64,000 nt of DNA from Methylomonas sp. GTDB taxonomy: Bacteria; Pseudomonadota; Gammaproteobacteria; Methylococcales; Methylomonadaceae. Of this stretch, positions 18,114-26,444 are shown piece after piece (the stretch's first letter is position 1; the number at the start of each line of letters is the position of its first letter). Location of the stretch: assembly GCF_023228165.1 (NCBI RefSeq), contig NZ_JALOBS010000006.1, positions 62,001 to 126,000 of the forward strand, written 5' to 3'. The notes below the pieces were generated by a model. That model was not told where the DNA came from and made no database searches. It saw only the letters and a program-made list of their open reading frames with translations. Both the position numbers and the translations under genes were made by a program.

Positions 18114-18403
18114 GCAACATCCCTTTTAATGCTTTCAACTATATTTAAAGATCGGAATTCTTGGATTAATTCCTCAACGAAAACCGACAGTTCTTCAGTC
18201 ACTTCCCGATTTAAGTAGTTAGCAATATTTACCAACAAATCGTAACGCGAACAAGGACGTTCATAAAACATAAAGAATACTTTTGCACTCAACTCATCCA
18301 AATAATGACATTCGCACGATTCGGCATTAAAAACTATGCAACCATCTTCTTCAGGAACATGAAATACTTGTAAGCATTCACACCTACTAATACAATCAGT
18401 CAC
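18110..18403 (-). CDS. PqqD family protein of the HPr-rel-A system
   Basis: 97 residues with a PqqD-like (RiPP recognition element) fold: GCIVFNAESCECHYLDELSA, then a helical part ending VEELIQEFRSLNIV. PqqD-type domains hold a peptide substrate for a modifying enzyme. The N-terminal third is unusually Cys-rich (Cys4, 8, 10, 22, 30, 32), so metal binding or disulfides are possible. Start is GTG at 18403. It is coupled to the HprK-like kinase by a 4-base overlap and lies 45 bases after the secreted protein gene, the natural candidate for its client. Confidence 0.82.
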   Translation of the reverse strand: MTDCISRCECLQVFHVPEEDGCIVFNAESCECHYLDELSAKVFFMFYERPCSRYDLLVNIANYLNREVTEELSVFVEELIQEFRSLNIVESIKRDVA

Positions 18404-18448
18404 AAGAATTATAATGCCGATTATTTAAACCTTTTACTTTGAAAAAAC

Positions 18449-19063
18449 TCAGAGATGATAATTAGCGTCAACATAATCAGCAAATGACGCATATGGCGCT
18501 GGAATAGGAGTTGCGCCGCTGACTAGTCCAAGAAATTGCTGATAATTCATAATATAATGCTGGCCTGTAGCAGCGGCATATTTTATATTCAAAAGAGCCG
18601 CCATGTAATGCAAATGGGCATCAGCATTACTAGCAGTATTTAAATATTCTCTGGCGTAACTGTTACCTGTTATTCCTGATGGAAAGGAATAACCCGAAGG
18701 AAATACAAATTCATTTACTTTAGAACCGCCATCATAGTGATTCCATTTTTGACCACTTTTTCCGGGTTTTAAGGTTCCATAATTAAAGCCAGCTTGTAGC
18801 CATTGTGATGGACTTCCATCACCGGTTGGACCTTTCCATGCGCCCGGCGACCACCCACCCCAACAGGATGATACAGCGTGAGACTGGTTAATTGATAGCG
18901 CATTAGACAAGCATTGGGCACCAAAAACAGGCTTACTAGCAAGGCTAACAATAACCGGTGCCGCGATACCTGACTTTGCGAATGAACGCCTGGATTTGTT
19001 AACTGCAGAGCTTTTGTCTAAATCGGCAAGCAACCTGTCTTGATTGTTATTTTCTATACTCAT
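18449..19063 (-). CDS. Candidate secreted target protein of the HPr-rel-A module
   Basis: 204 residues, not a named family. The N-terminal 50 residues look like a Tat-type or long export signal: polar stretch, RRSF (25-28), a hydrophobic run 32-43 and FGA before Cys51. The mature part has Cys67 and a Trp/Gly-rich CWGGWSPGAWKG (67-78). This recalls secreted bacterial proteins with an SPGYWKNHP-type motif, which also share a late A-LN-x-x-AAATG helix (here 156-167). It is Ser/Gly/Tyr-rich and so offers many phospho-acceptor sites. A sigma-70-like promoter lies just upstream, and the PqqD-like and kinase genes follow directly. The target role is an inference from position. Confidence 0.7.
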   Translation of the reverse strand: MSIENNNQDRLLADLDKSSAVNKSRRSFAKSGIAAPVIVSLASKPVFGAQCLSNALSINQSHAVSSCWGGWSPGAWKGPTGDGSPSQWLQAGFNYGTLKPGKSGQKWNHYDGGSKVNEFVFPSGYSFPSGITGNSYAREYLNTASNADAHLHYMAALLNIKYAAATGQHYIMNYQQFLGLVSGATPIPAPYASFADYVDANYHL

Positions 19064-19080
19064 TGTATTTACCCCAATAT

Positions 19081-19109
19081 TTTATATCCGTTAGACTCTA
19101 GCAAATCAA
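19081..19109 (-). promoter_or_regulatory. Sigma-70-like promoter for the HPr-rel-A genes
   Basis: On the minus strand TTGATT (19109-19104) and TATAAA (19086-19081) are separated by exactly 17 bases, about 18 bases before the ATG of the secreted protein gene. The leader would be only about 10 bases, just long enough for the GGGG ribosome site. Confidence 0.4.
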
Positions 19110-19124
19110 TTAACACCTGTCCAT

Positions 19125-19138
19125 TGCCCACTAGGGCA
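19125..19138. promoter_or_regulatory. Perfect inverted repeat upstream of HPr-rel-A promoter
   Basis: TGCCC-ACTA-GGGCA, perfect 5-base arms, 16 bases upstream of the -35 hexamer and 14 bases before the amidotransferase stop region. No T-run follows, so an activator or operator site is more likely than a terminator. Confidence 0.3.
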
Positions 19139-19151
19139 GTGTCATTAAATA

Positions 19152-21038
19152 TTACATGTTATTTCGCAGAAACGCTTCAAACATTAGCAGCGACCAAATC
19201 GGCGCACTGTAATCGCGTAATCCAGCTTGGTGTTGAGTAACAATATGTTGTAAAAATGACGTGTTGAACCAACCTGTTTGTTTCAGCGTATCACCTAACA
19301 AGGCATTTTGCACCCGCTGCTTAAGCGGCCCTCTAAACCAGCTAGCCAGTGGTACAGCAAAGCCCATTTTGGGTCGATAAAGAATATCGTCGGGCAAATA
19401 GGTCTCTAAAGCTTTTTTAAAAATATATTTACCCTCCCGACCATGCAATTTCAAATCCGGGGGCAAGGCAGCCATCCATTCCACCAATTTATGATCCAAT
19501 AACGGCACTCGTACTTCCAGGGCATGCGCCATGCTGGCCCTGTCGACTTTTGTCAGAATATCGCCCGGCAGATAAGTTTTCAAATCCAAGTATTGCACCA
19601 TAGACAGCGGGTCGCCAGGTGCTTGTTTTTGATAGCGCCGAAATACTTCTATAGCTTGATAACCTTGCAGTTGGCTTTTCAACTGATCACTGAACAATTG
19701 TTCACGTATCTCATTGGACATGACGGAGACACTGTGAAAATAACCGGATATGGAATCGCGACCGATTGATTCCAATGTCGATTTCGCTCGCAGAAACTTC
19801 GGCGCCCAATCCAGTTTGGGATAAATGCGACCCAAGGTAGAAAATAGCGGTACGCGCAAGGCATCCGGTAACAAACTACGCATTCTATCTTCGTAAGTAT
19901 GCCAACGATGGCGACGATAACCGGCCAGGCTTTCATCGCCACCATCACCGGATAACACCACAGTGACCTGTTTCTTGGCTAATTCGCACACCCTATAAGT
20001 CGGCAATGCGGAACTATCGGCATAAGGCTCGTCATATAAACCCGAGAGCTGATCGATTAGACCAAAATCGTCCGGATCGACTTGTTCAACCCTATGGGCA
20101 GTGTGGTAACGTTCAGCGACCTGGGCGGCAAATTGCGATTCGTTGAACTTAGGATCGCCAAAAGAAATCGAGCAGGTATTAACAGGATCGGATGACAACC
20201 CCGCCATCATGGCCACCACTGCGCTGGAATCCACACCACCCGACAAAAACGCACCCAACGGTACATCGGCCATCATGCGAATGTTAACTGCTTCCCGAAA
20301 GCGTTCGATTAAATCTTCGCCAGTTTCCCCCACATCTCTGTTTTGCCCTGACTCAAACTTAACATCCCAATATTGTCGCGGTTGCCATTGTTGCAGGCCT
20401 TTTTTTATGGTTAAGCAATAACCCGGCTCCAGCTTATAAACCCCCTGATAAATCGTTTTAGGGTCGGGAATGTAGCCAAAGCCAAAATAATCTTCGATAG
20501 CAGTGGGGTCGATTGTTTTGGGTAACAGGGGATGCTGCTTTAATGCCTTCAGCTCGGAACTAAAAATAAATTGGTTATTAGATAATTGCGCATAAAACAA
20601 TGGTTTGATGCCTAACCGGTCCCGGGCCAAAAACAGGGTTTGCTGTGTTCTATCCCAAATTGCAAATGCGAACATGCCGCGCAAGCGCTCGACGCATGCT
20701 TCACCCCAGGCTTGCCAAGCATACAATATAACTTCTGTGTCGCAATGAGTTCTAAAAGCATAGCCAAGGGTTTGCAGTTCTTTCCGCAGCTCGGGAAAGT
20801 TGTATACCTCACCGTTATAGGTCAGCACTACATTTCCATCCTGACTGTGCATGGGTTGTTGGCCACTGGACAAATCGATAATGGACAGACGGCGATGCCC
20901 GAACCCCAAACCTGGTTCGGTATGTAAACCGCCCTCGTTCGGCCCCCGGTGGAATTGCGATTCATTCATCCTCGACAACAAATCCCGATCGATTTCGGAT
21001 TTTTCATGAATGTCAAAAATACCCACTATGCCGCACAT
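19152..21038 (-). CDS. Exosortase A system-associated amidotransferase 1 (AsnB-like)
   Basis: 628-residue glutamine-dependent asparagine-synthase-type amidotransferase. It starts MCGIVGIFD, so after Met removal Cys2 is the glutaminase nucleophile. The synthase domain has SGGVDSSAVVAMMAG (PP-loop), YDEPYADSSALPTY and VVLSGDGGDESLAGYRRHRW. It matches the family fixed in exosortase A clusters (TIGR03108-type). It probably amidates uronic or amino-sugar acids of the polysaccharide with nitrogen from glutamine. It follows the glycosyltransferase 21059 by 20 bases. Compare the second, Cys-lacking homologue at 10426-12210. Confidence 0.92.
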   Translation of the reverse strand: MCGIVGIFDIHEKSEIDRDLLSRMNESQFHRGPNEGGLHTEPGLGFGHRRLSIIDLSSGQQPMHSQDGNVVLTYNGEVYNFPELRKELQTLGYAFRTHCDTEVILYAWQAWGEACVERLRGMFAFAIWDRTQQTLFLARDRLGIKPLFYAQLSNNQFIFSSELKALKQHPLLPKTIDPTAIEDYFGFGYIPDPKTIYQGVYKLEPGYCLTIKKGLQQWQPRQYWDVKFESGQNRDVGETGEDLIERFREAVNIRMMADVPLGAFLSGGVDSSAVVAMMAGLSSDPVNTCSISFGDPKFNESQFAAQVAERYHTAHRVEQVDPDDFGLIDQLSGLYDEPYADSSALPTYRVCELAKKQVTVVLSGDGGDESLAGYRRHRWHTYEDRMRSLLPDALRVPLFSTLGRIYPKLDWAPKFLRAKSTLESIGRDSISGYFHSVSVMSNEIREQLFSDQLKSQLQGYQAIEVFRRYQKQAPGDPLSMVQYLDLKTYLPGDILTKVDRASMAHALEVRVPLLDHKLVEWMAALPPDLKLHGREGKYIFKKALETYLPDDILYRPKMGFAVPLASWFRGPLKQRVQNALLGDTLKQTGWFNTSFLQHIVTQHQAGLRDYSAPIWSLLMFEAFLRNNM

Positions 21039-21058
21039 ATTAGCTCCTCAGGGCTTGG

Positions 21059-22192
21059 TTATCGTCTGTCATACACCGCTTGATAGCGTGCCACCATGCT
21101 ATCGAGTGAAAATTCCTGCCGAGCCCGCTGCAAAGCTGCTGCAGAAAATTGCTGTCGTTTACTATCGTCAGTGATAAGCAATTGCAAGGCAGTCGCCATT
21201 GCCGACACATTTTCCTTTTCTACTAAAAGACCGGTTTTTTCGTTGATAACCAATTCAGGATTACCACCCACACTTGTCGCAATGACAGGCAAACCGGTTG
21301 CCATGGCTTCCAAAATGGTATTTGAAATCCCTTCAGCTTTAGAGGGCAGCACAAACACGTCAAAACCGCGCAAAATTTGCGCAATATTGTGGCACTCCCC
21401 CGGTAACCAGGCATTGGCTTCCAAACCATGTTTTTCAAGCAAATTGACAGCTAACTCTCGTAAAGGCCCATCGCCGATAATCGCTAACCGGGCTTTCTCA
21501 GCGAAAATAGCCGACTCTTGACAGGCCAGTATATAGGCTTTCACCAAGGTCAATTGATCCTTTACGCCATGCATTCGCCCAACGGTGCCGACCAGAAATT
21601 TATTGTCCAACTGCAATGGACAATTTTCAGGCATTTGCCGCCGGCCTTCCCGAGGATAAAACAGATCCGTGTCGACACCATTACAAATCCGGGCGATTTT
21701 TTTGGCGGGGATACCTACTTTCTTCTGCAAATAATCATGCAGTTGTTGGGATAAAGGAATGAAACGGTGGATTATCAAGCCCATTAAAAACCGCAACCAT
21801 CGGTATTTAACATTGTTACCTTCCGGGTCGAATACATCCCAACCATGTTCACCCTGCACCCTGAAGGGAACCCCTGCGAAAAAGGCGCATAGTTGGTATT
21901 CGATAGCGGCCAAATTGCGGGTATGCACCAGCGTAGGCTTAAGTTGTTTAAGTAATTTATAGACCTTTACAAAAGACTCGACATCCTGACCCGGTTTTTT
22001 ATGTATCTCATAAATCGCCACATCTGGTCGCTGGATGCGCTGGCTAAAATCAGTACTGTCGGTCAAACAGATAATGGCGTGCCGGTAGCTATCTGTCGGC
22101 ATGCGATTGATTAGATTGACCAGACCGTTCTCCAGCCCACCGACACCCAGGCGGTATATGATGTGTACAATCAAAGGCGGTTGCTCAGACAA
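21059..22192 (-). CDS. XrtA/PEP-CTERM-associated glycosyltransferase (TIGR03088 type)
   Basis: About 377 residues from a TTG at 22192, which has AGGGG 10 bases upstream and overlaps the previous gene's stop by 8 bases. Longer starts to 22288 would run deep into that gene. N-terminal IVHIIYRLGVGGLENGLVNL and C-terminal LVGTVGRMHGVKDQLTLV, PSKAEGISNTILEAMATGLP define a GT4 enzyme of the second sugar transferase type in exosortase clusters. It transfers a sugar from a nucleotide donor during EPS assembly. It is tightly coupled to the TIGR03087-type enzyme, leaving no room for an exosortase gene between them. Confidence 0.88.
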   Translation of the reverse strand: MSEQPPLIVHIIYRLGVGGLENGLVNLINRMPTDSYRHAIICLTDSTDFSQRIQRPDVAIYEIHKKPGQDVESFVKVYKLLKQLKPTLVHTRNLAAIEYQLCAFFAGVPFRVQGEHGWDVFDPEGNNVKYRWLRFLMGLIIHRFIPLSQQLHDYLQKKVGIPAKKIARICNGVDTDLFYPREGRRQMPENCPLQLDNKFLVGTVGRMHGVKDQLTLVKAYILACQESAIFAEKARLAIIGDGPLRELAVNLLEKHGLEANAWLPGECHNIAQILRGFDVFVLPSKAEGISNTILEAMATGLPVIATSVGGNPELVINEKTGLLVEKENVSAMATALQLLITDDSKRQQFSAAALQRARQEFSLDSMVARYQAVYDRR

Positions 22193-23396
22193 GACTTTCA
22201 ATCCCCTTGTCGGACAACATTTGGCATAACCTTTCTCCGTTATGCTGCCAACTAAAATCAGCCTGCACATAACGGCGATGCTCTGCAACAGCCGTCATAG
22301 GCTGTTGCAATATCTTGACAACTTGGCTGGCAAATTCTTGGGGGTTATCGGCTACCGCTATTTCTAAAGACTGATTGCCGGGAATACCTTCCATTGCCGC
22401 AGAGGTTGCCACGATGGGCTTAGCCATCGCCATCGCTTCAAGTACTTTGTTTTGTATTCCCCGGGCAATCCGTAGCGGGGCCACGACCACACAGGCATGC
22501 GCCACATAATTTCTTACATCGTCGACCCGACCTGTGACGATGACCGATGCATCATTGTCCGCAAGCTGCTGCACAGCCTTAGTCGGTTTTGAACCCACAA
22601 CATAAAATCGCACCTCCGGGACTTGTTCTTTCACCCAAGGGAATACTTGCTGAGCAAACCAAACCACGGCATCGACATTAGCCCAATAATCCATGGCCCC
22701 GGTAAAAACAATGGCGGCTTGGTTTTTTGCAAACGGATTGGCGAATGACAATTGCGGGTCGAAAAACTCAGTATCGACACCATTATTGACAAAACTGATC
22801 TTATCGGCATTTTCGGGAGCCAATTGTTTGAATAACTGAGCTTCTTGCTCAGATACAAACACAGTCGATTTTGCCAAACCGGCGGTATGTGTTTCAAAAT
22901 CCAGTAATTTTTGCGCTTCACGTTGATACACCCAACTTCCCGGCCAATTTTTACTGCCGGCATATTGCCGCCATTTATCGGAATCCACATCCACAAAATC
23001 GGCTACTAAACTTACCTCAGGGTGGTTTTTTAAATATTGCGCCATCGGTGAAGAAAAAATTAACGCATATTCAATGTTTTGTTCTGCAATAGTATTGTCT
23101 ACCCAAGCCTGCAAAGCTGAGTTGCGATAGTACGGCAAACTCAGCGCTTCGCCGGTCAAAAATCCCGTCAAACTTTTCAACTTGCCGAATTTAGGCTGCA
23201 AATCGATACAAAAACTATCTTTGCAATAAACCTTTAGTGTATCGATATATTGTTTATCATCCGGATCGTCGATAAAGGTACCCAAGTAAACTTCATACTT
23301 CTCTGCTAAGGCTTTCAAAAAATGAAACGAGCGAATCTTGTCACCTTTATTGGGTGGATACGGAATACGGTGCACCAAATAGAGTAACTTCGTCAT
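22185..23396 (-). CDS. XrtA/PEP-CTERM-associated glycosyltransferase (TIGR03087 type)
   Basis: 403 residues. Start TKLLYLVHRIPYPPNKGDKI and C-terminal VVVAPLRIARGIQNKVLEAM and KPIVATSAAMEGI match the first sugar transferase type of exosortase A clusters. It is a cytoplasmic GT-B enzyme using a nucleotide sugar. It lies 7 bases from the FemAB gene and overlaps the next glycosyltransferase. The high degree of coupling implies stoichiometric synthesis of the two transferases. Confidence 0.9.
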   Translation of the reverse strand: MTKLLYLVHRIPYPPNKGDKIRSFHFLKALAEKYEVYLGTFIDDPDDKQYIDTLKVYCKDSFCIDLQPKFGKLKSLTGFLTGEALSLPYYRNSALQAWVDNTIAEQNIEYALIFSSPMAQYLKNHPEVSLVADFVDVDSDKWRQYAGSKNWPGSWVYQREAQKLLDFETHTAGLAKSTVFVSEQEAQLFKQLAPENADKISFVNNGVDTEFFDPQLSFANPFAKNQAAIVFTGAMDYWANVDAVVWFAQQVFPWVKEQVPEVRFYVVGSKPTKAVQQLADNDASVIVTGRVDDVRNYVAHACVVVAPLRIARGIQNKVLEAMAMAKPIVATSAAMEGIPGNQSLEIAVADNPQEFASQVVKILQQPMTAVAEHRRYVQADFSWQHNGERLCQMLSDKGIESLV

Positions 23397-23403
23397 GGCC
23401 GAA

Positions 23404-24423
23404 TCACCCCAAGTCTTTAGCCAGCCAAGGCCCGACCAGTTGGCTTACCGGCAATGGCAATCGTTTCCAGGCCGCAATAAACAATTGATATTTAGGATTA
23501 AGCGGGTTGATATCGGGAATTTGTTGCGCATTAACCAGATCGACTTCATAGAACAACGGCTCAGGTTCGAAGCCCCAATGCTTTTTAAATCGATAAGAGC
23601 CGGTGCCCTCTTTACTGCGGCCATAATCGAATACTTTACAGCCCTTATCAACCGCGCGACGCATGACCTCCCAATACATGAAATCGTTGCCTTTTAAATC
23701 ACGGGCTAAATCGGTACCACCGCCGTAGTAAGGCAACACTTCGTCTTTATAATAAAAACTCATGACGCCAGCGACTAAGCGACCTTCATGTTCGATAATC
23801 AAAATTTCACAATCATCCGCAAAGACATTTTTCAACACTTGAAAATAACGTTTGGGGAAGACCGGCGTCCCTAAATTTCTTACGCTTTCCGAATAAGCCT
23901 GGTAAAAACGATCAACTGATTCATCCACTACGCCATTCAAACCGGCTTTGATACCCGCCCGCACCATGGCGCGTTGTTTACGCGGAATCGCAGCCATGTT
24001 CTTTTCGTGGTCGCTTTCCAGGTTTTTTCTGAAAGTGACATAAAGTTGCTTATGCGGCCAATCCGGATGCTGTTGCTGGCGATTACGCATCTCCAGACAA
24101 TCTACCCCTAATTCCCGCGCCAGTTGTTGGGCTCGGTTTTGTAATGCAGCAAACGCTTGGTCATTGTTGGCAACGATACCACCGTAGACGCAAAAAGCAC
24201 TGGAAATTAGCGTATTACCAAACAACAAACTATTGATATGCACTAAAGGCAGAATGCCGGTAATTTGGCCCTCTTGTTCAGCATAGAAGTAATAGGTTTT
24301 ATGCGAAAAGGCTTGCTGTATAACCGACTGCCACGCAGACAGATGGAAAAAGCTGGCTGCATCGGATGCGATGACATAGTTATCCCAGCGCTGGTAATCA
24401 GCCGGTTCAAGTAGTTTAATCAT
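23404..24423 (-). CDS. FemAB-related protein, XrtA/PEP-CTERM associated
   Basis: 339 residues of the FemAB/GNAT-like fold. N-terminal SFFHLSAWQSVIQQAFSHKT and C-terminal DFMYWEVMRRAVDKGCKVFD, then DYGRSKEGTGSYRFKKHWGF, are typical of the exosortase-linked branch (TIGR03019 type). FemAB enzymes add amino acids from aminoacyl-tRNA to cell-wall precursors. In EPS clusters the substrate is not known, but aminoacylation of a sugar or of a protein-glycan link is a reasonable guess. It overlaps the deacetylase gene by 4 bases. Confidence 0.88.
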   Translation of the reverse strand: MIKLLEPADYQRWDNYVIASDAASFFHLSAWQSVIQQAFSHKTYYFYAEQEGQITGILPLVHINSLLFGNTLISSAFCVYGGIVANNDQAFAALQNRAQQLARELGVDCLEMRNRQQQHPDWPHKQLYVTFRKNLESDHEKNMAAIPRKQRAMVRAGIKAGLNGVVDESVDRFYQAYSESVRNLGTPVFPKRYFQVLKNVFADDCEILIIEHEGRLVAGVMSFYYKDEVLPYYGGGTDLARDLKGNDFMYWEVMRRAVDKGCKVFDYGRSKEGTGSYRFKKHWGFEPEPLFYEVDLVNAQQIPDINPLNPKYQLFIAAWKRLPLPVSQLVGPWLAKDLG

Positions 24424-25286
24424 GTTGGTGCTTTAGCAAGTGGTTTGCTTAAAAAAACATTTTGCATGGTATCCCAGGCAAAATCATTTAATAAGTTATT
24501 GAGACGATTTTCTACCCGACTTAAATTCAAATAGTGTCTGAATCGCGATTTGAACGGCAGATTTTGTTGACGCGGTTGCTGCGGATCAATTTCCCACGGA
24601 TGAAAATAAAAAATACCCGCTTGTTTCTCCACTGAATTCAAGTATTGATAAGCTGCTTTGGAAAACAGGTAAGGATATAAACGAAAAAAACCTCCCCCTC
24701 CGCAGGGTATGTTTTTACCCATAACCTTTAAAGTGGTGATCGGCAATTCAATCAATTGTTGGGTATTGTCCGGCCTAAAAGCAAATCTAGGCGCAGAAGG
24801 CATGCCATATAAATCATGCTTGACCGGATAAATGCTGGAGCTATAAAGGTGTCCCTCTTCTTCCAAAACCTCTAGAGCCCAAAGATTCTTAGCGCCTATC
24901 GAGTAACTGGCGGCCCGATAGCCAACTACCGTTTGCCCGGAGACATCTTCCAACAGCTTTTTAGTTTTTCTGATGTCCGCACGAAATTGTGCCGGCGATT
25001 GCTCTGTGACCCGAATATGCTCATATCCGTGCGACGCCAATTCATGACCTTCCGCAACAATGCGTCGCACTAATTCAGGATATCGTTCTGCTATCCAGCC
25101 CAACGTAAAAAAAGTGGCCCTAACCTCATGCCGGGCAAATAAATCTAGAATACGCTCGGTATTGTCCACAACCCGATGCTGCAGAATATCCCACTGCGAT
25201 TTTTCAATATGATTTTCAAATGCCGAGACTTGGAAATAATCCTCAACATCGACTGTCATGGCATTAGTGATTAACTGACGTCCCAT
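24420..25286 (-). CDS. Polysaccharide deacetylase, XrtA/PEP-CTERM associated
   Basis: 288-residue carbohydrate esterase 4 (NodB-type) domain with a DUF3473-like tail. Metal and catalytic motifs: TVDVEDYF near the start (Asp of the first motif), EGHELASHGYEH (the H-x3-H zinc pair) and YRAASYSIG. It would remove N-acetyl groups from the polymer. No signal peptide is present, so it may act on lipid-linked precursors at the inner membrane or be exported otherwise. It lies directly between WecB (6 bases) and FemAB (4-base overlap). Confidence 0.9.
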   Translation of the reverse strand: MGRQLITNAMTVDVEDYFQVSAFENHIEKSQWDILQHRVVDNTERILDLFARHEVRATFFTLGWIAERYPELVRRIVAEGHELASHGYEHIRVTEQSPAQFRADIRKTKKLLEDVSGQTVVGYRAASYSIGAKNLWALEVLEEEGHLYSSSIYPVKHDLYGMPSAPRFAFRPDNTQQLIELPITTLKVMGKNIPCGGGGFFRLYPYLFSKAAYQYLNSVEKQAGIFYFHPWEIDPQQPRQQNLPFKSRFRHYLNLSRVENRLNNLLNDFAWDTMQNVFLSKPLAKAPT

Positions 25287-25292
25287 AGGAAT

Positions 25293-26444
25293 TTAGTTGC
25301 CTGGAAGATAGCGATGAATAATTTCCGCCACGATGCGTTGCGCTGCCAGTCCATCCCAGTATTCAGGGACGCGTCCGCTTTTACCGCCACTGGTTAATAC
25401 CTCATCTACGCACTGCATGATTTTGACGGGATCTGTGCCCACAATCGTATTAGTACCTTCAGTAACCGTAATAGGCCGCTCGGTATTTTCGCGCAAAGTA
25501 ATACACGGCACTCCCAAAGCGGTAGTTTCTTCCTGCAAGCCACCGGAATCGGTCAACACCAGTTTTGCAGACCGCATCAATCCCAACATTTCCAGATAAC
25601 TTACCGGCGGGAGAAGAACTACGCGCTGTTCAGACAATTCAGCTAATAAGCCGGCCTGACTGATCTTCTGTTGGGTTCTAGGGTGTACCGGAAAAATAAC
25701 CGGCAATTTCTGGCTCAGCTCAGAAATAATTTTAATCAGACGCGCCAGTGTGGCTTGATCATCGACATTTGATGGGCGATGCAAAGTAAGTAGGGCGTAA
25801 TTATTTTCCGAGACCGTTTGCGTGCAGGCATAGTTATCGAGTGTATCCCGCAGTGACGATGCTTGATTACAGTTATTCAGTAAACTATCAATCATCACAT
25901 TTCCTGCAAAACATATTCGATCTTCAGATATGCCTTCTTTCAGCAAATTACTAGCTGCATCCCTTTCAGTGGTCAATAACAAATCGGATAGTTGATCAGT
26001 TAATATCCTATTTATTTCTTCAGGCATTTCCCTATCATAACTACGCAAGCCAGCCTCCACATGTATCAGCGGAATCTGTTTTTTCACTGCCACTAATCCA
26101 CAAGCAACGGTGGAATTGACATCGCCGACCACCAACACCGCAAAAGGATTTACGTCGTCAAGAACTGGTTCGAATTTAAGCATAATATTGGCGGTTTGTA
26201 CTGCATGAGTACCTGAACCTACTCCCAAATCCATATCCGGCTTGGGGATACCTAATTGTTGAAAAAAAGTATCCTTCATGGCTTGATCGTAATGCTGACC
26301 GGTATGAACCAAATACGGTGTTATTAAATGTTTAACATTTTGCAAAGCCCGCATAATAGGGGCCATTTTCATAAAATTTGGCCGGGCCCCGACCACACAA
26401 ACCAGCACTTGCGGCTGTGTAGTGTTATTTTTTACCGCTGTCAT
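25293..26444 (-). CDS. wecB: UDP-N-acetylglucosamine 2-epimerase (non-hydrolysing)
   Basis: 383 residues. Family motifs: VVGARPNFMKMAPIMRAL at the N-terminus, HVEAGLRSYDREMPEEINR in the middle, and SYLEMLGLMRSAKLVLTDSG with QEETTALGVPCITLRENTERP at the UDP-binding site. It converts UDP-GlcNAc to UDP-ManNAc, suggesting ManNAc or ManNAcA in the polymer. No UDP-ManNAc dehydrogenase (WecC) is present in the window. It overlaps the ATPase gene by 20 bases. Confidence 0.94.
   Translation of the reverse strand: MTAVKNNTTQPQVLVCVVGARPNFMKMAPIMRALQNVKHLITPYLVHTGQHYDQAMKDTFFQQLGIPKPDMDLGVGSGTHAVQTANIMLKFEPVLDDVNPFAVLVVGDVNSTVACGLVAVKKQIPLIHVEAGLRSYDREMPEEINRILTDQLSDLLLTTERDAASNLLKEGISEDRICFAGNVMIDSLLNNCNQASSLRDTLDNYACTQTVSENNYALLTLHRPSNVDDQATLARLIKIISELSQKLPVIFPVHPRTQQKISQAGLLAELSEQRVVLLPPVSYLEMLGLMRSAKLVLTDSGGLQEETTALGVPCITLRENTERPITVTEGTNTIVGTDPVKIMQCVDEVLTSGGKSGRVPEYWDGLAAQRIVAEIIHRYLPGN

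Noticed and set aside
16109..21038. Lasso peptide biosynthetic cluster (PqqD-like, HprK-like kinase, nucleotidyltransferase, asparagine-synthase-like gene side by side)
   Set aside because: No short precursor ORF and no transglutaminase-like leader protease; the asparagine synthase is the Cys-bearing exosortase-cluster type, and the candidate client is a 204-residue exported protein.
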